This document shows positions 21,191-21,445 of a stretch of 21,445 bases of DNA, in pieces. The notes beneath the pieces are model-generated. The model was not told the origin of the DNA and did no database searches. It was given only the letters and a program-made list of their open reading frames with translations. The translations under genes were made by a program, and so were the position numbers. Positions within the stretch are counted from its first letter, which is position 1. Every line of letters begins with the position of its first letter. This stretch comes from JAAFIP01 sp043777795 (GTDB lineage: Bacteria > Pseudomonadota > Gammaproteobacteria > Burkholderiales > Burkholderiaceae_C): the NCBI GenBank assembly GCA_043777795.1, contig JAYWHJ010000247.1:1-21445 (forward strand). Direction: 5' to 3'.

Positions 21191-21445
21191 TCATGCGGCT
21201 TGGCAGCGTTTTTGTAGTATTCCAGCCAATGCGCTGACCAACATAGCTGCCAGCAACCCTGCGAATCCAATCCAATGGAGTTGCGCCATCTGTCCGTGTG
21301 CAATCATCCACCCGCCGATGGCCGAGCCCACGCCTTGGCCCATATACATAGCCGAGGTGTTCAGCGCAATGCTCACACTTGCGACAGCAGGCGCAATAGC
21401 TACCAAACGCGCTTGCTGCGCTGAGTTGCAAGAAAAGCAACCCAA
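21191..21445 (-). CDS. MFS transporter, C-terminal fragment (5' end outside window)
   Basis: The last 84 or so residues of a leftward gene that continues past the right edge; the apparent start at 21445 is only an in-frame TTG. It reads NSAQQARLVAIAPAVASVSIALNTSAMYMGQGVGSAIGGW and two more hydrophobic helices, the pattern of the final helices of arabinose-efflux-type (DHA1) major facilitator exporters. It is convergent with the FimV-like gene, 58 bp apart, and no terminator hairpin is obvious between them. The substrate cannot be told. Confidence 0.85.
   Translation of the reverse strand: MGCFSCNSAQQARLVAIAPAVASVSIALNTSAMYMGQGVGSAIGGWMIAHGQMAQLHWIGFAGLLAAMLVSALAGILQKRCQAA

Overview
The window looks like the chromosome of a betaproteobacterium of the order Burkholderiales, most likely family Comamonadaceae (Rhodoferax, Polaromonas or Limnohabitans-like). 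This is inferred from gene order (nadE-glnB; ilvB-ilvH-ilvC-pssA-leuA; an ECF sigma factor followed by DUF3619, DUF3106 and RDD genes) and from the character of the proteins. No database search was possible. Most of the region is core metabolism, not a mobile island: I see no transposase, integrase, phage gene, CRISPR array, rRNA or tRNA.

Layout. 1-1.6 kb: the 3' part of glutamine-dependent NAD synthetase, then the nitrogen-signalling protein PII. 1.7-6.5 kb: a leftward block with an orphan branched-chain-amino-acid-type binding protein, a LOG-family nucleotide phosphoribohydrolase, diacylglycerol kinase, an RDD membrane protein, and an ECF sigma factor operon (sigma, DUF3619, DUF3106). 6.7-13.3 kb: the rightward branched-chain amino acid cluster ilvB, ilvH, ilvC, with phosphatidylserine synthase pssA, then leuA behind its own attenuator. 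Directly after leuA lies a methyltransferase gene inactivated by one frameshift and one amber codon. 14.1-15.7 kb: a DMT-family exporter and a divergent TetR regulator sharing a 49-bp gap with a perfect operator-like palindrome. 15.7-18.6 kb: a small membrane protein and two leftward acyl-CoA genes (enoyl-CoA hydratase and PaaH-type 3-hydroxyacyl-CoA dehydrogenase). 18.7-21.1 kb: a large FimV-like inner-membrane protein. The right edge cuts an MFS transporter.

The least expected content is in the non-coding DNA. Three copies of one large imperfect palindrome of about 180-200 bp (arms starting GAACGCAGAGG, with a degenerate ACGCARAG motif recurring about every 10 bp) sit between nadE and glnB, between ilvB and ilvH, and between ilvH and ilvC, so the ilvBHC operon is split twice by the same element. 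leuA has a complete attenuator: a 17-residue leader peptide MNRISLALLLLPHGRSW, a competing pairing segment and an intrinsic terminator. The ilvC-pssA gap holds two long overlapping inverted repeats that could form either a terminator or a competing hairpin or pseudoknot. IlvBHC and LeuA together make valine, isoleucine precursors and leucine; PII reports nitrogen status; PssA and DgkA belong to phospholipid metabolism.
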